Shown: positions 6,889-14,479, counted from the stretch's first letter. The stretch is 26,649 nt of DNA from Chloroflexota bacterium (GCA_026389745.1 JAPLHG010000032.1:9265-35913), one strand, 5' to 3'. Numbers and translations are program-made. The notes: a model not told the origin generated them from the letters alone.

Positions 6889-7521
6889 CTAATTTTCCGA
6901 CCCGTTCTCCTCTCCAGCCTTAGAACGGTCACGTAACCAGCGGTGAATCTCATCCAGAGCCGGCGGTGCCACACTGAACACTTCGATATCCTTTGCAAAT
7001 TGCACCGCATGCCCTTCTCGGATAAAGAGTATTGCCACTTCGCCTTTCAGAAGGGTTTCATCAATGCGGCGACCTATGTACTCATATCTTTTCCCAGCAG
7101 ACTGTTGGTAGAATTCAGACACTGTTCGTGCCACCTTCTGACTGAAAAACCCCATCAGCAAGCACCGCTCCCAATCCATACACTCGTCAGCCAGGTCCGC
7201 CAGTTCGGATGCCTCAAAAACAGCACCGCAGCCACATTTATCTTTGGCTATGAGATAGCTCAATGAGTTTATTTTCTCCACAATCTTGAGTCCTTCTTCA
7301 CCGCCAATAGAAATTGATTCGTGGTAGATACGCCCGACCTTACCTACTTTGACTTCCTGGTTAGCGATTTGTTCATTGACCTCACGCCAGTACTTTTCCA
7401 GCTTTTCCTTATAATCCTGAGGCGCCTCAGCCCCCGAGAAGAATAGCGGAACGACGTAGAGTTTGCGTAACCCGAACTGTTCGATATCGAGTTTCTCTAT
7501 CTTGCCCAGTTCTTCGGTCAT
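6889..7521 (-). CDS. Uncharacterised conserved-looking protein with four cysteines
   Basis: I do not recognise this 210-residue protein. The ATG at 7521 is preceded by GGAGG at a normal distance, and codon structure, length and its own promoter-terminator unit argue that it is real. It is soluble, with no signal peptide or membrane helix. The N-terminal half contains charged helices (about residues 35-60). The middle has KCGCGAVFEASELADLADEC, with C96, C98, C114 and C120 as possible metal or disulfide cysteines. The C-terminal part has a compact alpha/beta look (VAILFIREGH, residues 162-171) and ends PPALDEIHRWLRD before a hydrophilic tail. The last block faintly recalls the third domain of release-factor-like proteins, too weakly to name it. 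It is transcribed divergently from the dnaJ-like gene. Confidence 0.8.
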   Translation of the reverse strand: MTEELGKIEKLDIEQFGLRKLYVVPLFFSGAEAPQDYKEKLEKYWREVNEQIANQEVKVGKVGRIYHESISIGGEEGLKIVEKINSLSYLIAKDKCGCGAVFEASELADLADECMDWERCLLMGFFSQKVARTVSEFYQQSAGKRYEYIGRRIDETLLKGEVAILFIREGHAVQFAKDIEVFSVAPPALDEIHRWLRDRSKAGEENGSEN

Positions 7522-7594
7522 ATTTCATAGCCTCCACACACAATAAATAAGAAAGGGGCATCACCTAACGAGGATTTCCCCCTAGATTTTACGC

Positions 7595-7615
7595 CTTGCT
7601 CGAATCCAGAGCAAG
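7595..7615. promoter_or_regulatory. HAIR-like inverted repeat (possible HspR operator)
   Basis: CTTGCTC-N7-GAGCAAG is a perfect 7-bp inverted repeat with a 7-base spacer. The HspR-associated inverted repeat (HAIR) is CTTGAGT-N7-ACTCAAG. The outer CTTG/CAAG, spacer and total length agree; the inner three bases of each arm differ. It lies just upstream of a -10 element (7626-7631), covering the -35 region of the dnaJ-like gene, where a bound repressor would block transcription. Confidence 0.5.
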
Positions 7616-7622
7616 TGTAGTA

Positions 7623-7631
7623 TGCTATACT
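7623..7631 (+). promoter_or_regulatory. Extended -10 promoter of the dnaJ-like gene
   Basis: TGC-TATACT gives an extended -10 (TGn plus five of six bases of TATAAT), about 54 bases upstream of the ATG at 7685. The -35 region is poor and is occupied by the inverted repeat at 7595-7615. The RBS AGGA precedes the start codon. Confidence 0.5.
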
Positions 7632-7684
7632 CTATATTGTAGATAATAACAATACTTTTTAGACTATAGTAGAGAACAGGACTG

Positions 7685-8347
7685 ATGCCACAAAAAGACT
7701 ATTATAAAATCTTGGGTGTGTCACAGAACGCCTCCGATGATGATATCAAGAAAGCTTACCGTAAGCTGGCGATGCAATATCATCCTGATAAGAATCCGAG
7801 GAAAGAGAAATGGGCTAACGAGAAATTCAAGGAAATCAACGAAGCCTATGGCGTTCTCGGCAACCCTGAGAAAAGAAAACAGTATGACCAGTTCGGCACT
7901 ACCGGCGATGCCAGTGATATCTTTGGCAATCAGACCACGCAAACAACCTTTGAAGATTTGATGAAGGATTTTGGGAATGCCGGACTCGGTTTTGATTTCA
8001 TGGATAAGAATAATATCTTCGGCGATTTCATGAGGGGGAGGGGTTTTTCTTTCCAGCAATATGGCCGTGGTGGCGGGGGGCAGAGAATCATCTTTTCCGT
8101 GCCTGAAGATGGTAATCTGGAAGATATTTTCACACAACAAAGTCGCTCATCTTCTCAGGATGTTAATTATGAAATCGCCATTACCCGTGAACAGGCAGTA
8201 AGAGGCGTGGAGAAAGACCTTACCCGCAATGGTAGGAGACTGAGAGTTAAGATTCCAGCCGGCAGCACCAGAATAAGACTACGTAATGCCCGTCTGATCA
8301 CCGATAACCAACCAGGCGATATTTTTATCAAAGTCAATGTAAAATAA
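7685..8347 (+). CDS. DnaJ/CbpA-like co-chaperone, short form
   Basis: A 220-residue J-domain protein. The J domain occupies about residues 5-70, with the HPD motif at 33-35 that stimulates the ATPase of DnaK (Hsp70). A glycine- and phenylalanine-rich linker (about 75-140) follows, then one beta-rich substrate-binding domain (about 155-220) that ends at KVNVK. There is no zinc-finger region, so it is of the CbpA type rather than full DnaJ. It is shorter than typical CbpA (around 300 residues), lacking the second C-terminal domain and the dimerisation tail. The frame is open to a clean stop with ogt starting 18 bases later, so it may be a natural short form or a truncated copy. A HAIR-like repeat upstream suggests heat-shock control. 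Confidence 0.9.
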   Translation: MPQKDYYKILGVSQNASDDDIKKAYRKLAMQYHPDKNPRKEKWANEKFKEINEAYGVLGNPEKRKQYDQFGTTGDASDIFGNQTTQTTFEDLMKDFGNAGLGFDFMDKNNIFGDFMRGRGFSFQQYGRGGGGQRIIFSVPEDGNLEDIFTQQSRSSSQDVNYEIAITREQAVRGVEKDLTRNGRRLRVKIPAGSTRIRLRNARLITDNQPGDIFIKVNVK

Positions 8348-8365
8348 AGACTGGCGCTTTCAATA

Positions 8366-8884
8366 ATGGCAGAAGCACTGTATTACACTGTTTTTAATAC
8401 CAGCAAAGGCTGGATGGGAATCCTCGCATCCCCGAAAGGACTACTGTCTGTAACTCTGCCCCAAGCTACGCGACGACAAGCGCTTACCTCGTTGGGTCAG
8501 CAGGTGAAAGAGGCGGCCTCATCGCCAGATATGTTCGGCGACATCGAGGCAAGGTTTCAGGCTTACTTTCTAGGCAAGAAAATTTCTTTCCCTGACAAGT
8601 TGGACTTTTCTTCAGCAACGCCCTTTCAGAGACGCATCTGGGAAGCAACCAGACTCATTCCTTATGGAGAAACCAAGAACTACGGCCGGATAGCTGAACA
8701 GATTGGAAAGTCTCTGTCAGCACGCGCTGTCGGTCAGGCGTTAAGCAGGAACCATTTTCTTGTCATCATACCCTGCCATCGAGTAATTGCCAGCGATGGC
8801 AGTCTTGGTGGGTTCGGCGGTGGATTAGAGATGAAACAATATCTTCTGAAGTTAGAGTCTCTAAGCACAGGAAAAGTTATTTAG
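8366..8884 (+). CDS. ogt: Methylated-DNA--protein-cysteine S-methyltransferase
   Basis: A 172-residue suicide alkyltransferase that moves alkyl groups from O6-alkylguanine or O4-alkylthymine in DNA to its own cysteine. The active-site motif PCHRV is at residues 136-140, with C137 the acceptor. S-x-RAVG (118-123) provides the helix-turn-helix and the arginine finger (R120), and GGFGGGLEMKQYLLKLE at the end is the usual C-terminal block. The N-terminal ribonuclease-like domain is present and the Ada activator region is absent, so it is Ogt type. It follows the dnaJ-like gene after 18 bases and is probably cotranscribed with it. An EndoIII-fold glycosylase at 20991-21647 may act in the same kind of alkylation repair. 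Confidence 0.93.
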   Translation: MAEALYYTVFNTSKGWMGILASPKGLLSVTLPQATRRQALTSLGQQVKEAASSPDMFGDIEARFQAYFLGKKISFPDKLDFSSATPFQRRIWEATRLIPYGETKNYGRIAEQIGKSLSARAVGQALSRNHFLVIIPCHRVIASDGSLGGFGGGLEMKQYLLKLESLSTGKVI

Positions 8885-9001
8885 CTGATTACTCTTCATT
8901 TTCAAACCCAGAAAGTCCAACTTATACTGTCCTATTAGTCCTTCCCCCTGCAAAACCGCCGCCATGATAATTATCAGAAACCCCAGCACTATTAATAACA
9001 T
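8861..9001 (-). CDS. Possible small single-pass membrane protein (46 aa)
   Basis: An ORF of 46 codons begins at ATG 9001 on the minus strand, 18 bases after the dnaE stop, with GGGGGG six bases upstream as a strong Shine-Dalgarno. It encodes a hydrophobic first third (MLLIVLGFLIIIMAAVL, residues 1-17) that would make one membrane helix, and then a polar tail with several lysines and asparagines. Its last 24 bases overlap the 3' end of ogt in antisense. I recognise no family. The RBS, the spacing after dnaE and the amphipathic design favour a real gene; the short length and overlap with ogt count against it. Confidence 0.35.
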   Translation of the reverse strand: MLLIVLGFLIIIMAAVLQGEGLIGQYKLDFLGLKMKSNQLNNFSCA

Positions 9002-9019
9002 CTTAACCCCCCGTCTTTA

Positions 9020-12000
9020 TTAGGAATTCACCTCTGTGGTGAATTCCACTTTCAATCCCTCTTTCCCGACTAATTCGACTAGACGCTGGTGCAATTCAGT
9101 GTTATAGCCTGTATAGAGATTCGGGAGCTTCAGGCTAACCGCTTTCCCTTCACTGGTGATACGCAGACTGACCTTATCTTGTCCGGGGTATTCTCTCATA
9201 GTATAAACCACACGGCGCAGACAATTTGCATCCCTATCGGCATCACTGGTTTCTTTGATAGTGATAACCAGTTTATATCGCTTAGACGGGATATGGTTAT
9301 TATCGATTTTGCCATTGGGGACAGGTTTACCGTTCGCAACAGCCACCGGCCTTACGGCGGGAGACGGTGGCTTTTCTTGCCGAGGTCTATCCGGCTGGTA
9401 GCGGATTGCTTTCTTGCAACTGATTTGTATGCTTTCATCCCGCATCCCCACTCTACCTTCAATCAGCAAGATATTTCCTTCCTCCCACAGCTCCTGTGTC
9501 TCCGAATAAACATCGGACCAAACCATCACTTCAATACTGCCATCCAGGTCTTCTAGTGAAGCTTTAACGAATGGTTTCTGCGCCTTCGTCATCAGATGGC
9601 TGACAGAGGCAATCATACCCGCTACTAGCACCACCTGCCCAACCATCTCACCATCAATCTGTCCGCAAAGGACAGCATTTTCCGCGGCGATCTTATCGGC
9701 AAAAGCACTGAACGGATGTTCGGACAGATAAACTCCCATCAGTTCTTTTTCCCAAGCAAGTCTATCCTTGATAGGGACTTCGGACTCAGCCAACTCCAGA
9801 CGAGAGACCGGCACCGGCACCTCCTTCCCCCACAAGTCAAACATCGTCGTTTGTCCTGCCTCCCGATAACGCTGTTCGCGCTGTGCCAATGACAGAATTT
9901 CACTGACATTGTTCAACAGCGTCCCGCGATTGCACAGGCAGTCAAACGTCCCAGCTTTAATAAGGCTTTCCATCACCCGCCGATTCATATTTCGCAGGTC
10001 GCACCGGTGGCACAGGTCTTCAATCGACTTGAACTCACCGCTTTTCTCGCGTTCGGCAATTATAGACTCTATACCCCCGACGCCAACATTCTTGATAGAG
10101 GTCAGCCCGAAACGAATTGCCAGATTGCCCTTTTCATCCTTCTCAATCGAGAAGTTTGCCTGACTGTGATTGATATTTGGCGGTAATACCCTAATGCCCA
10201 AACGTCGGCACTCGCTAACAGCACTGGCAATTTTCTCTGTCACACCGGCATGGGTACTCAGTAGAGCAGCCATATACTCCACAGGGAAATTCGCCTTGAG
10301 ATAAGCAGTTTGGTAAGCGACGAGGGCATAGCTGAAGGCGTGTGCCTTGTTAAAAGCGTAACCGGCGAAGGGTTCAATCAGAGCAAAAACTTGCTCTGCC
10401 AGTTCCGATGAGAATCCCCTCTCTTTTGCTCCGACAACGAAGTTCTGTTTTTCCTTCTGCATCACCTCGGGAATTTTCTTGCCCATCGCCTTACGGAAGA
10501 TATCCGCTTTGCCCAAACTGTAGCCAGCAAATTCCCGCACAATAAAAAGCACCTGCTCCTGATAAACGATGACCCCATAGGTCTCTTCAAGAAAGCGAGC
10601 AAGAATAGGATGTGGGTAATGTATTGGTTCCAATCCGTGCTTGGCTTTGATAAAGGTGGGGATTTGCTCCATAGGACCTGGGCGGTAGAGTGCGACCATT
10701 GCCGCAATATCCGGGAATGTATTGGGTTTCAGTTCCTTGATGTAACGGCGCATGCCGGCACCTTCCAACTGGAAAACACCTGCTGTCTCTCCCGCAGAGA
10801 GCAATTGGAAAGTTTTGGTATCATCCAGTGGGATATGGTGCAGGTCAATATCAATATTGCGACGCTTTTTGATGATTTCCTTTGCCTTTCCTAAGATAGT
10901 CAAGTTTGCCAGCCCGAGGAAATCCATCTTGAGCAGGCCGATACGGGCAACATCTTCCATAGGGAATTGCACCATCACGCCACCCTCACCATTGCCCTTG
11001 GAAACTTTTTGCAAAGGCACATACCTAGTCAATGGCTCTTTAGAGATAACTACACCGGCGGCATGAGTGCTACCGTGACGGGCAATGCCCTCCACCTTGC
11101 GAGCGGATTCAATCAACTTGCGAATGGTAGGGTCTTCGTTATAAATGGTCTTCAATTCCGCGTTTTGCTCAAGAGCGCGCGTTAGAGTCACACCGGGACT
11201 AAAAGGGATAAGCCTGGCGACACGGTCAACATCGGCATAGGTCATACCTAATGCCCGCCCGACATCCCGTATTGCCGCCCGGGCGCCTAGCGTCCCGAAG
11301 GTAATAATCTGAGCAACATGGTCCTGCCCGAATTTCTGTGAGACATAAGAAATAACTTCATCACGACGGTCATCCTGAAAATCCAGGTCAACATCAGGCA
11401 TTTCCTTGCGTTCTACATTAAGGAAACGCTCAAAGACCAGACGGTGCTCAATCGGGTCAAGCTCGGTAATTCCCAGACAATGGAGGATGATACTAGCAGC
11501 GGCGCTACCCCTCACCCCGAAGAGAATTTTTCGCTTGCCAACAAATGAGATAATATCCCAGACCACCAAAAAGTAGTTGGCAAATTGAGTACGTTTTACC
11601 ACATCCAATTCATATTCAAGCCGTTGTTTGATTTCCTCCGTAGGATTGGGGTAGTAACGAGGCAATGCTTCATGGCAAAGGTCGGAAAGGTACTCATCCG
11701 GGGTCTTACCGGGAGGTAATTCTATTTCAGGTAAATGAAGTCGCCCGAAATCAAGTTTGAGGTCGCACATTTCTGCAATGCGGTGAGTATTCTCGATTGC
11801 CTCCGGGATATCGCGATAAGCCTCTGCCATCTCGGCAGGGCTTTTCAGATAGAAAAAATCCCCCGCCATCTTCATACGCTTTTCATCATTGACGGAAGAA
11901 TTGGTACCGATACACAACAGCAAATCGTGGGTTGAAGCATCATCTTGATTCAAATAATGAGCGTCGTTGGTGGCGACAAGAGGAAGACCTAACTCGCGAC

Positions 12001-12565
12001 TCATCTCAATCAAGCCACGGTTCACCTGCTCCACCTCAGGAATGGGATGGCGCTGTATCTCCAGATAGAAATCACCTAGGGTCTCTTTGTACCACAATGC
12101 CGCCTTTTTAGCATCATCGATGCGTCCCGACAGAATATATTGGGGGACTTCACCAGCCATACACGCCGAAAGAGCTACCAACCCGGTACCGTACTCACGA
12201 AGAAGTTCTTTATCAATGCGCGGCTTATAATAAAAGCCTTCCAGATGAGCACGGGTAACCAATTGAATCAGATTGCGATAGCCCGTCTGGTTACGAGCGA
12301 GCAAAACAAGGTGATAATTATTCTTATCGCCAGCAGTACGGCTGGAATGGTCATTTTGAGAGATATAGACCTCACACCCAATGATGGGCCTGACGCCGGC
12401 TTCTTTTGCCAATCGGTAGAATTCAATAGCGCCGTACATCACGCCATGGTCGGTAAGAGCCAGACTATCCATCCCCAATTCCTTAGCGCGAGCTACCAGA
12501 CGAGGGATACGGCACATACCATCAAGTAAGCTATATTCACTATGGACATGGAGATGAGTAAACAT
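9020..12565 (-). CDS. dnaE: DNA polymerase III alpha subunit
   Basis: A 1181-residue replicative C-family polymerase, normal in length for DnaE. The N-terminal PHP domain keeps a complete set of putative metal ligands: H6 and H8, D15, H40, E65, H85, C135, D201 and H203. The polymerase core follows with GxRGSAAAS (350-357), the catalytic aspartates D391 and D393 in MPDVDLDF, and the third in KMDFLGLANLT. A helix-hairpin-helix region precedes a C-terminal OB fold (about 985-1070, e.g. VVLVAGMIASVSHL), and a tail for clamp and tau binding ends the protein. It is monocistronic, with its own promoter at 12597-12605 and a GAGG RBS. It copies the chromosome; the intact PHP site suggests it may also proofread. 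Confidence 0.97.
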   Translation of the reverse strand: MFTHLHVHSEYSLLDGMCRIPRLVARAKELGMDSLALTDHGVMYGAIEFYRLAKEAGVRPIIGCEVYISQNDHSSRTAGDKNNYHLVLLARNQTGYRNLIQLVTRAHLEGFYYKPRIDKELLREYGTGLVALSACMAGEVPQYILSGRIDDAKKAALWYKETLGDFYLEIQRHPIPEVEQVNRGLIEMSRELGLPLVATNDAHYLNQDDASTHDLLLCIGTNSSVNDEKRMKMAGDFFYLKSPAEMAEAYRDIPEAIENTHRIAEMCDLKLDFGRLHLPEIELPPGKTPDEYLSDLCHEALPRYYPNPTEEIKQRLEYELDVVKRTQFANYFLVVWDIISFVGKRKILFGVRGSAAASIILHCLGITELDPIEHRLVFERFLNVERKEMPDVDLDFQDDRRDEVISYVSQKFGQDHVAQIITFGTLGARAAIRDVGRALGMTYADVDRVARLIPFSPGVTLTRALEQNAELKTIYNEDPTIRKLIESARKVEGIARHGSTHAAGVVISKEPLTRYVPLQKVSKGNGEGGVMVQFPMEDVARIGLLKMDFLGLANLTILGKAKEIIKKRRNIDIDLHHIPLDDTKTFQLLSAGETAGVFQLEGAGMRRYIKELKPNTFPDIAAMVALYRPGPMEQIPTFIKAKHGLEPIHYPHPILARFLEETYGVIVYQEQVLFIVREFAGYSLGKADIFRKAMGKKIPEVMQKEKQNFVVGAKERGFSSELAEQVFALIEPFAGYAFNKAHAFSYALVAYQTAYLKANFPVEYMAALLSTHAGVTEKIASAVSECRRLGIRVLPPNINHSQANFSIEKDEKGNLAIRFGLTSIKNVGVGGIESIIAEREKSGEFKSIEDLCHRCDLRNMNRRVMESLIKAGTFDCLCNRGTLLNNVSEILSLAQREQRYREAGQTTMFDLWGKEVPVPVSRLELAESEVPIKDRLAWEKELMGVYLSEHPFSAFADKIAAENAVLCGQIDGEMVGQVVLVAGMIASVSHLMTKAQKPFVKASLEDLDGSIEVMVWSDVYSETQELWEEGNILLIEGRVGMRDESIQISCKKAIRYQPDRPRQEKPPSPAVRPVAVANGKPVPNGKIDNNHIPSKRYKLVITIKETSDADRDANCLRRVVYTMREYPGQDKVSLRITSEGKAVSLKLPNLYTGYNTELHQRLVELVGKEGLKVEFTTEVNS

Positions 12566-12596
12566 GAATTTTCCTCGAAAAATCAGTGGCTAGATA

Positions 12597-12605
12597 ATTA
12601 TAGCA
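12597..12605 (-). promoter_or_regulatory. Extended -10 promoter of dnaE
   Basis: On the minus strand TGC-TATAAT is a perfect extended -10, with no good -35 behind it, as is usual for extended -10 promoters. The dnaE ATG is 31 bases downstream, with GAGG as RBS eight bases before it. Confidence 0.6.
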
Positions 12606-12700
12606 CAGACATTTCAGGGGCGGGATGATACAGTCATCATTCGGTTCCTGTATCTGGTACGTGACAAGATTTGATACGGAATCCATTCTCCTCACACCCC

Positions 12701-12728
12701 GAGATTCTTCGTTACACTCAGCATGACA
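12701..12728. repeat. Possible dispersed intergenic repeat fragment
   Basis: The stretch beginning GAGATTCTTCGTTACACTCA and ending GCATGACA resembles the common 'TTCTTCGCT...CTCAGAATGACA' intergenic repeat in many environmental bacterial genomes. It lies in the 222-base gap between dnaE and the DUF1461 gene. It encodes nothing; other copies would be needed to prove it is a repeat. Confidence 0.35.
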
Positions 12729-12787
12729 TTTTACCCCTACACTTCACTACCCATTTCTCGCTCAAAGGTATAAAATCTTGATAAGGT

Positions 12788-13519
12788 ATGAAAGTCTTAA
12801 CTATCATCGCTCGGAGTCTGTTTATAATCTGCGTACCGATATTGGCTTTCACCGCCACTATTAGCTGGGCAGCCAACAATAACCAGTTCTACACCCACAG
12901 ATTTGAAAAATATGATGTTCGGCAGAGCCTAGCAGAAGCCGGACTGACACTGACTGATAGCCAGATGAAAGACATCGCTGCCGGATTCATCCATTATTTC
13001 AATTCGAGCGATAAGCTGATTCACTTGACGGTGATGCAGAATGGCAAACCCGTGGAATTGTTCAACCAGGAAGAAATCTTGCACTTCAAAGATGTGAAGG
13101 GTCTGTTCAGACTCAACTATTACATTCTGGCAGGAACACTCGCTTATTGTCTGGCTTTCGCCCTAGTGAGCATTTTCTGGCGGCAGGGCAAATACCGATT
13201 GCGATTAGCGTGGAGCACGGTAATAGGCAGTGCCTTGACTCTGGGGCTAATGCTATTTCTGGGCATTGGTATCGTGGTGAATTTCGACCAGCTTTTCTAT
13301 GATTTTCACCTCATCAGCTTCAGCAACGATTACTGGTCGGCAGCGGGAAACATGCTGCTATTGTTTCCGCAGGGTTTCTGGTACGATGCAGTTACTTACT
13401 GCGCCATAGTTATCGCAGTATTGGCAATAATTTTTGGCGGCGCATCGTGGGTTTATCTGGCCTACCGCAGGAAAAGGGACGGAGATCTTACTCCAACTCC
13501 AGCCGCCTCAAGCCAGTGA
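12788..13519 (+). CDS. DUF1461 (TIGR01906) integral membrane protein
   Basis: A 243-residue membrane protein with helices at about residues 8-28, 112-132, 142-165 and 202-226, and a large loop (29-108) between the first two, probably on the outer side. Family landmarks visible are FNQEEILHFKDVKGLF (92-107), FDQLFYDFHLISFSNDYW (166-183) and LLFPQGFWYD (191-200). These match the DUF1461/TIGR01906 integral membrane family (linker-cell recall only, not searched). The function is unknown. The first ATG (12788) has AAGGT directly adjacent, a poor Shine-Dalgarno spacing; TATAAA at about 12771 may be the -10. Its last 32 bases overlap the truncated DUF763 gene on the other strand, so this pair formed a convergent junction after the neighbour lost its 3' end. 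Confidence 0.8.
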   Translation: MKVLTIIARSLFIICVPILAFTATISWAANNNQFYTHRFEKYDVRQSLAEAGLTLTDSQMKDIAAGFIHYFNSSDKLIHLTVMQNGKPVELFNQEEILHFKDVKGLFRLNYYILAGTLAYCLAFALVSIFWRQGKYRLRLAWSTVIGSALTLGLMLFLGIGIVVNFDQLFYDFHLISFSNDYWSAAGNMLLLFPQGFWYDAVTYCAIVIAVLAIIFGGASWVYLAYRRKRDGDLTPTPAASSQ

Positions 13520-13769
13520 TAGCGGCGGGCATAGTGGTTGTTACGCCGCTGGAATGCCAGTCAAAACTCAGAACACAGCCGAACGCCTGAAACCAGTAGG
13601 GATGAGAGAGCCGCTCCAGCATCTCTTCTGGACCAAAATCGGAGACAACGACGATAGTAATTTCTCGGGTGAGTTTGACTGCACGGTCAAAAAACCAGCG
13701 CAGCGCTTTACCGCTGTACAAAGGAAAATTGGCAATACCCGTATGTCTGGGGCCAGTCGGGGTTAGCAT
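13488..13769 (-). pseudogene. Truncated DUF763-family gene (N-terminal ~80 residues only)
   Basis: From ATG 13769 (AAAGGTG upstream) the frame encodes 93 residues. The first 79 match the start of DUF763 proteins: RHTGIANFPLYSGKALRWFF, then LERLSHPYWFQAFGCVLSFDW and HSSGVTTT. The family normally continues for about 300 further residues, starting with a 'VVTGALKEAL'-like helix. Here the match ends at GVTTT and 14 unrelated codons lead to a stop at 13488. The sequence beyond is the 3' end of the DUF1461 gene on the other strand, so the rest has been deleted. FmdB lies 13 bases upstream on the same strand. DUF763 function is unknown; it is found in archaea and some thermophilic or anaerobic bacteria. 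Confidence 0.65.
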
Positions 13770-13782
13770 GGTTAAAGCACCT

Positions 13783-14013
13783 TTATGTATGACAAGTGCT
13801 ACAACTGCCAGAAGCACAACCGGCACAGCCACTGCCCCCAACCGGAGCAGTAACTCCGGCTTCACTGGTAGTAAAACAGGCAAATTGGGAGAGTGCACGA
13901 TTAGCAGTACGTTTGCATTTTGGGCATTCAGTTGGTTCGCTGGATTTACTCAGTGGACGCATCAACTCAAACTTTGTTTTGCAACCGAGACAAACATATT
14001 CATAAATCGGCAT
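13783..14013 (-). CDS. FmdB-family zinc ribbon protein
   Basis: A small protein of 76 residues starting MPIYEYVCLGCKTKFE, the standard opening of the FmdB/CxxC zinc ribbon family. The first CxxC is at residues 8-11 and a second CPKC is near 33-36; together they should bind one zinc. The C-terminus is rich in glycine, cysteine and serine (GSGCAGCASGSCSTCHT), common in these proteins. The family was named from formamidase regulation in Methylophilus but has no general assigned function. Two ATG codons are adjacent (14016 and 14013); the second gives the family start and better spacing from GGAG. It lies upstream of the truncated DUF763 gene, 13 bases apart, so the two were probably cotranscribed. 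Confidence 0.88.
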   Translation of the reverse strand: MPIYEYVCLGCKTKFELMRPLSKSSEPTECPKCKRTANRALSQFACFTTSEAGVTAPVGGSGCAGCASGSCSTCHT

Positions 14014-14149
14014 CATCGCTCTCCAATTTCTAGTTTAATGACTCCGTGAAAATGCGTCAAGTTTCTGTATTGGTTCAATAGATATCGTACACTTTCACCT
14101 TTCATTTACTGAGTGTTTTTGCATGAAGTGGTCAAGTCTTACTTTATAA

Positions 14150-14314
14150 TCAATGAGGCAACGGTGTTTTACCGTCGCAATCAATTACCTTGGCACCCAA
14201 TCCCTTGAACTCATTGAGCCTATCTTTTGAACCAACAAACAGAATTTTGTCACCGCTGACCGCAACAAATCCCACCGCAGGTCGTTTCGGGTCAACTGTG
14301 ATGACATTGGCATT
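14150..14314 (-). pseudogene. Amidohydrolase (YtcJ-like) N-terminal relic
   Basis: On the minus strand 54 codons read as the first domain of an amidohydrolase. NANVITVDPKRP is followed by FVAVSGDKILFVGSKD and then AKVIDCDGKTPLPH, ending in TGA at 14150-14152. YtcJ-like amidohydrolases begin 'NAxVITVDPxRP...AVxxGRIxAVG...VIDxxGKTLLPGFIDxH'. Here the frame stops where the GFIDxHxH metal-binding motif should begin. Upstream, TAA interrupts the frame just before the first asparagine, and no start codon remains. Nothing of the ~450-residue catalytic barrel is present nearby. This is a decayed fragment left by deletion, with no expected product. Confidence 0.65.
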
Positions 14315-14458
14315 TTACAAATCAGGCTGGCAAAAGGCATCGTAAAAGTCACTTCCTTTTGACTCGCTATCTCGCAAGCAAGGATGCTACGCAGGAAGCA
14401 AATACGAGCAATAAACAACTCAAAAACAGATACCAGTATCAAGAACAATATTGAATCA

Positions 14459-14479
14459 ATGCTGGCGAACTGCCAGCAT
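14459..14479. repeat. 8-bp stem hairpin
   Basis: ATGCTGGC-GAACT-GCCAGCAT is a perfect inverted repeat with a five-base loop. No T-tract follows on either strand. It lies about 150 bases upstream of recA, in otherwise non-coding DNA, and could be an operator or a leftover palindrome. Confidence 0.45.

Noticed and set aside
7721..8140. 139-codon minus-strand ORF opposite the dnaJ-like gene
   Set aside because: Mirror frame of a clear J-domain gene; no start signal or homology.
12566..12787. Gap between dnaE and DUF1461 searched for a tRNA or small gene
   Set aside because: Only the dnaE promoter, a possible repeat fragment and a weak -10 for the next gene were supportable.
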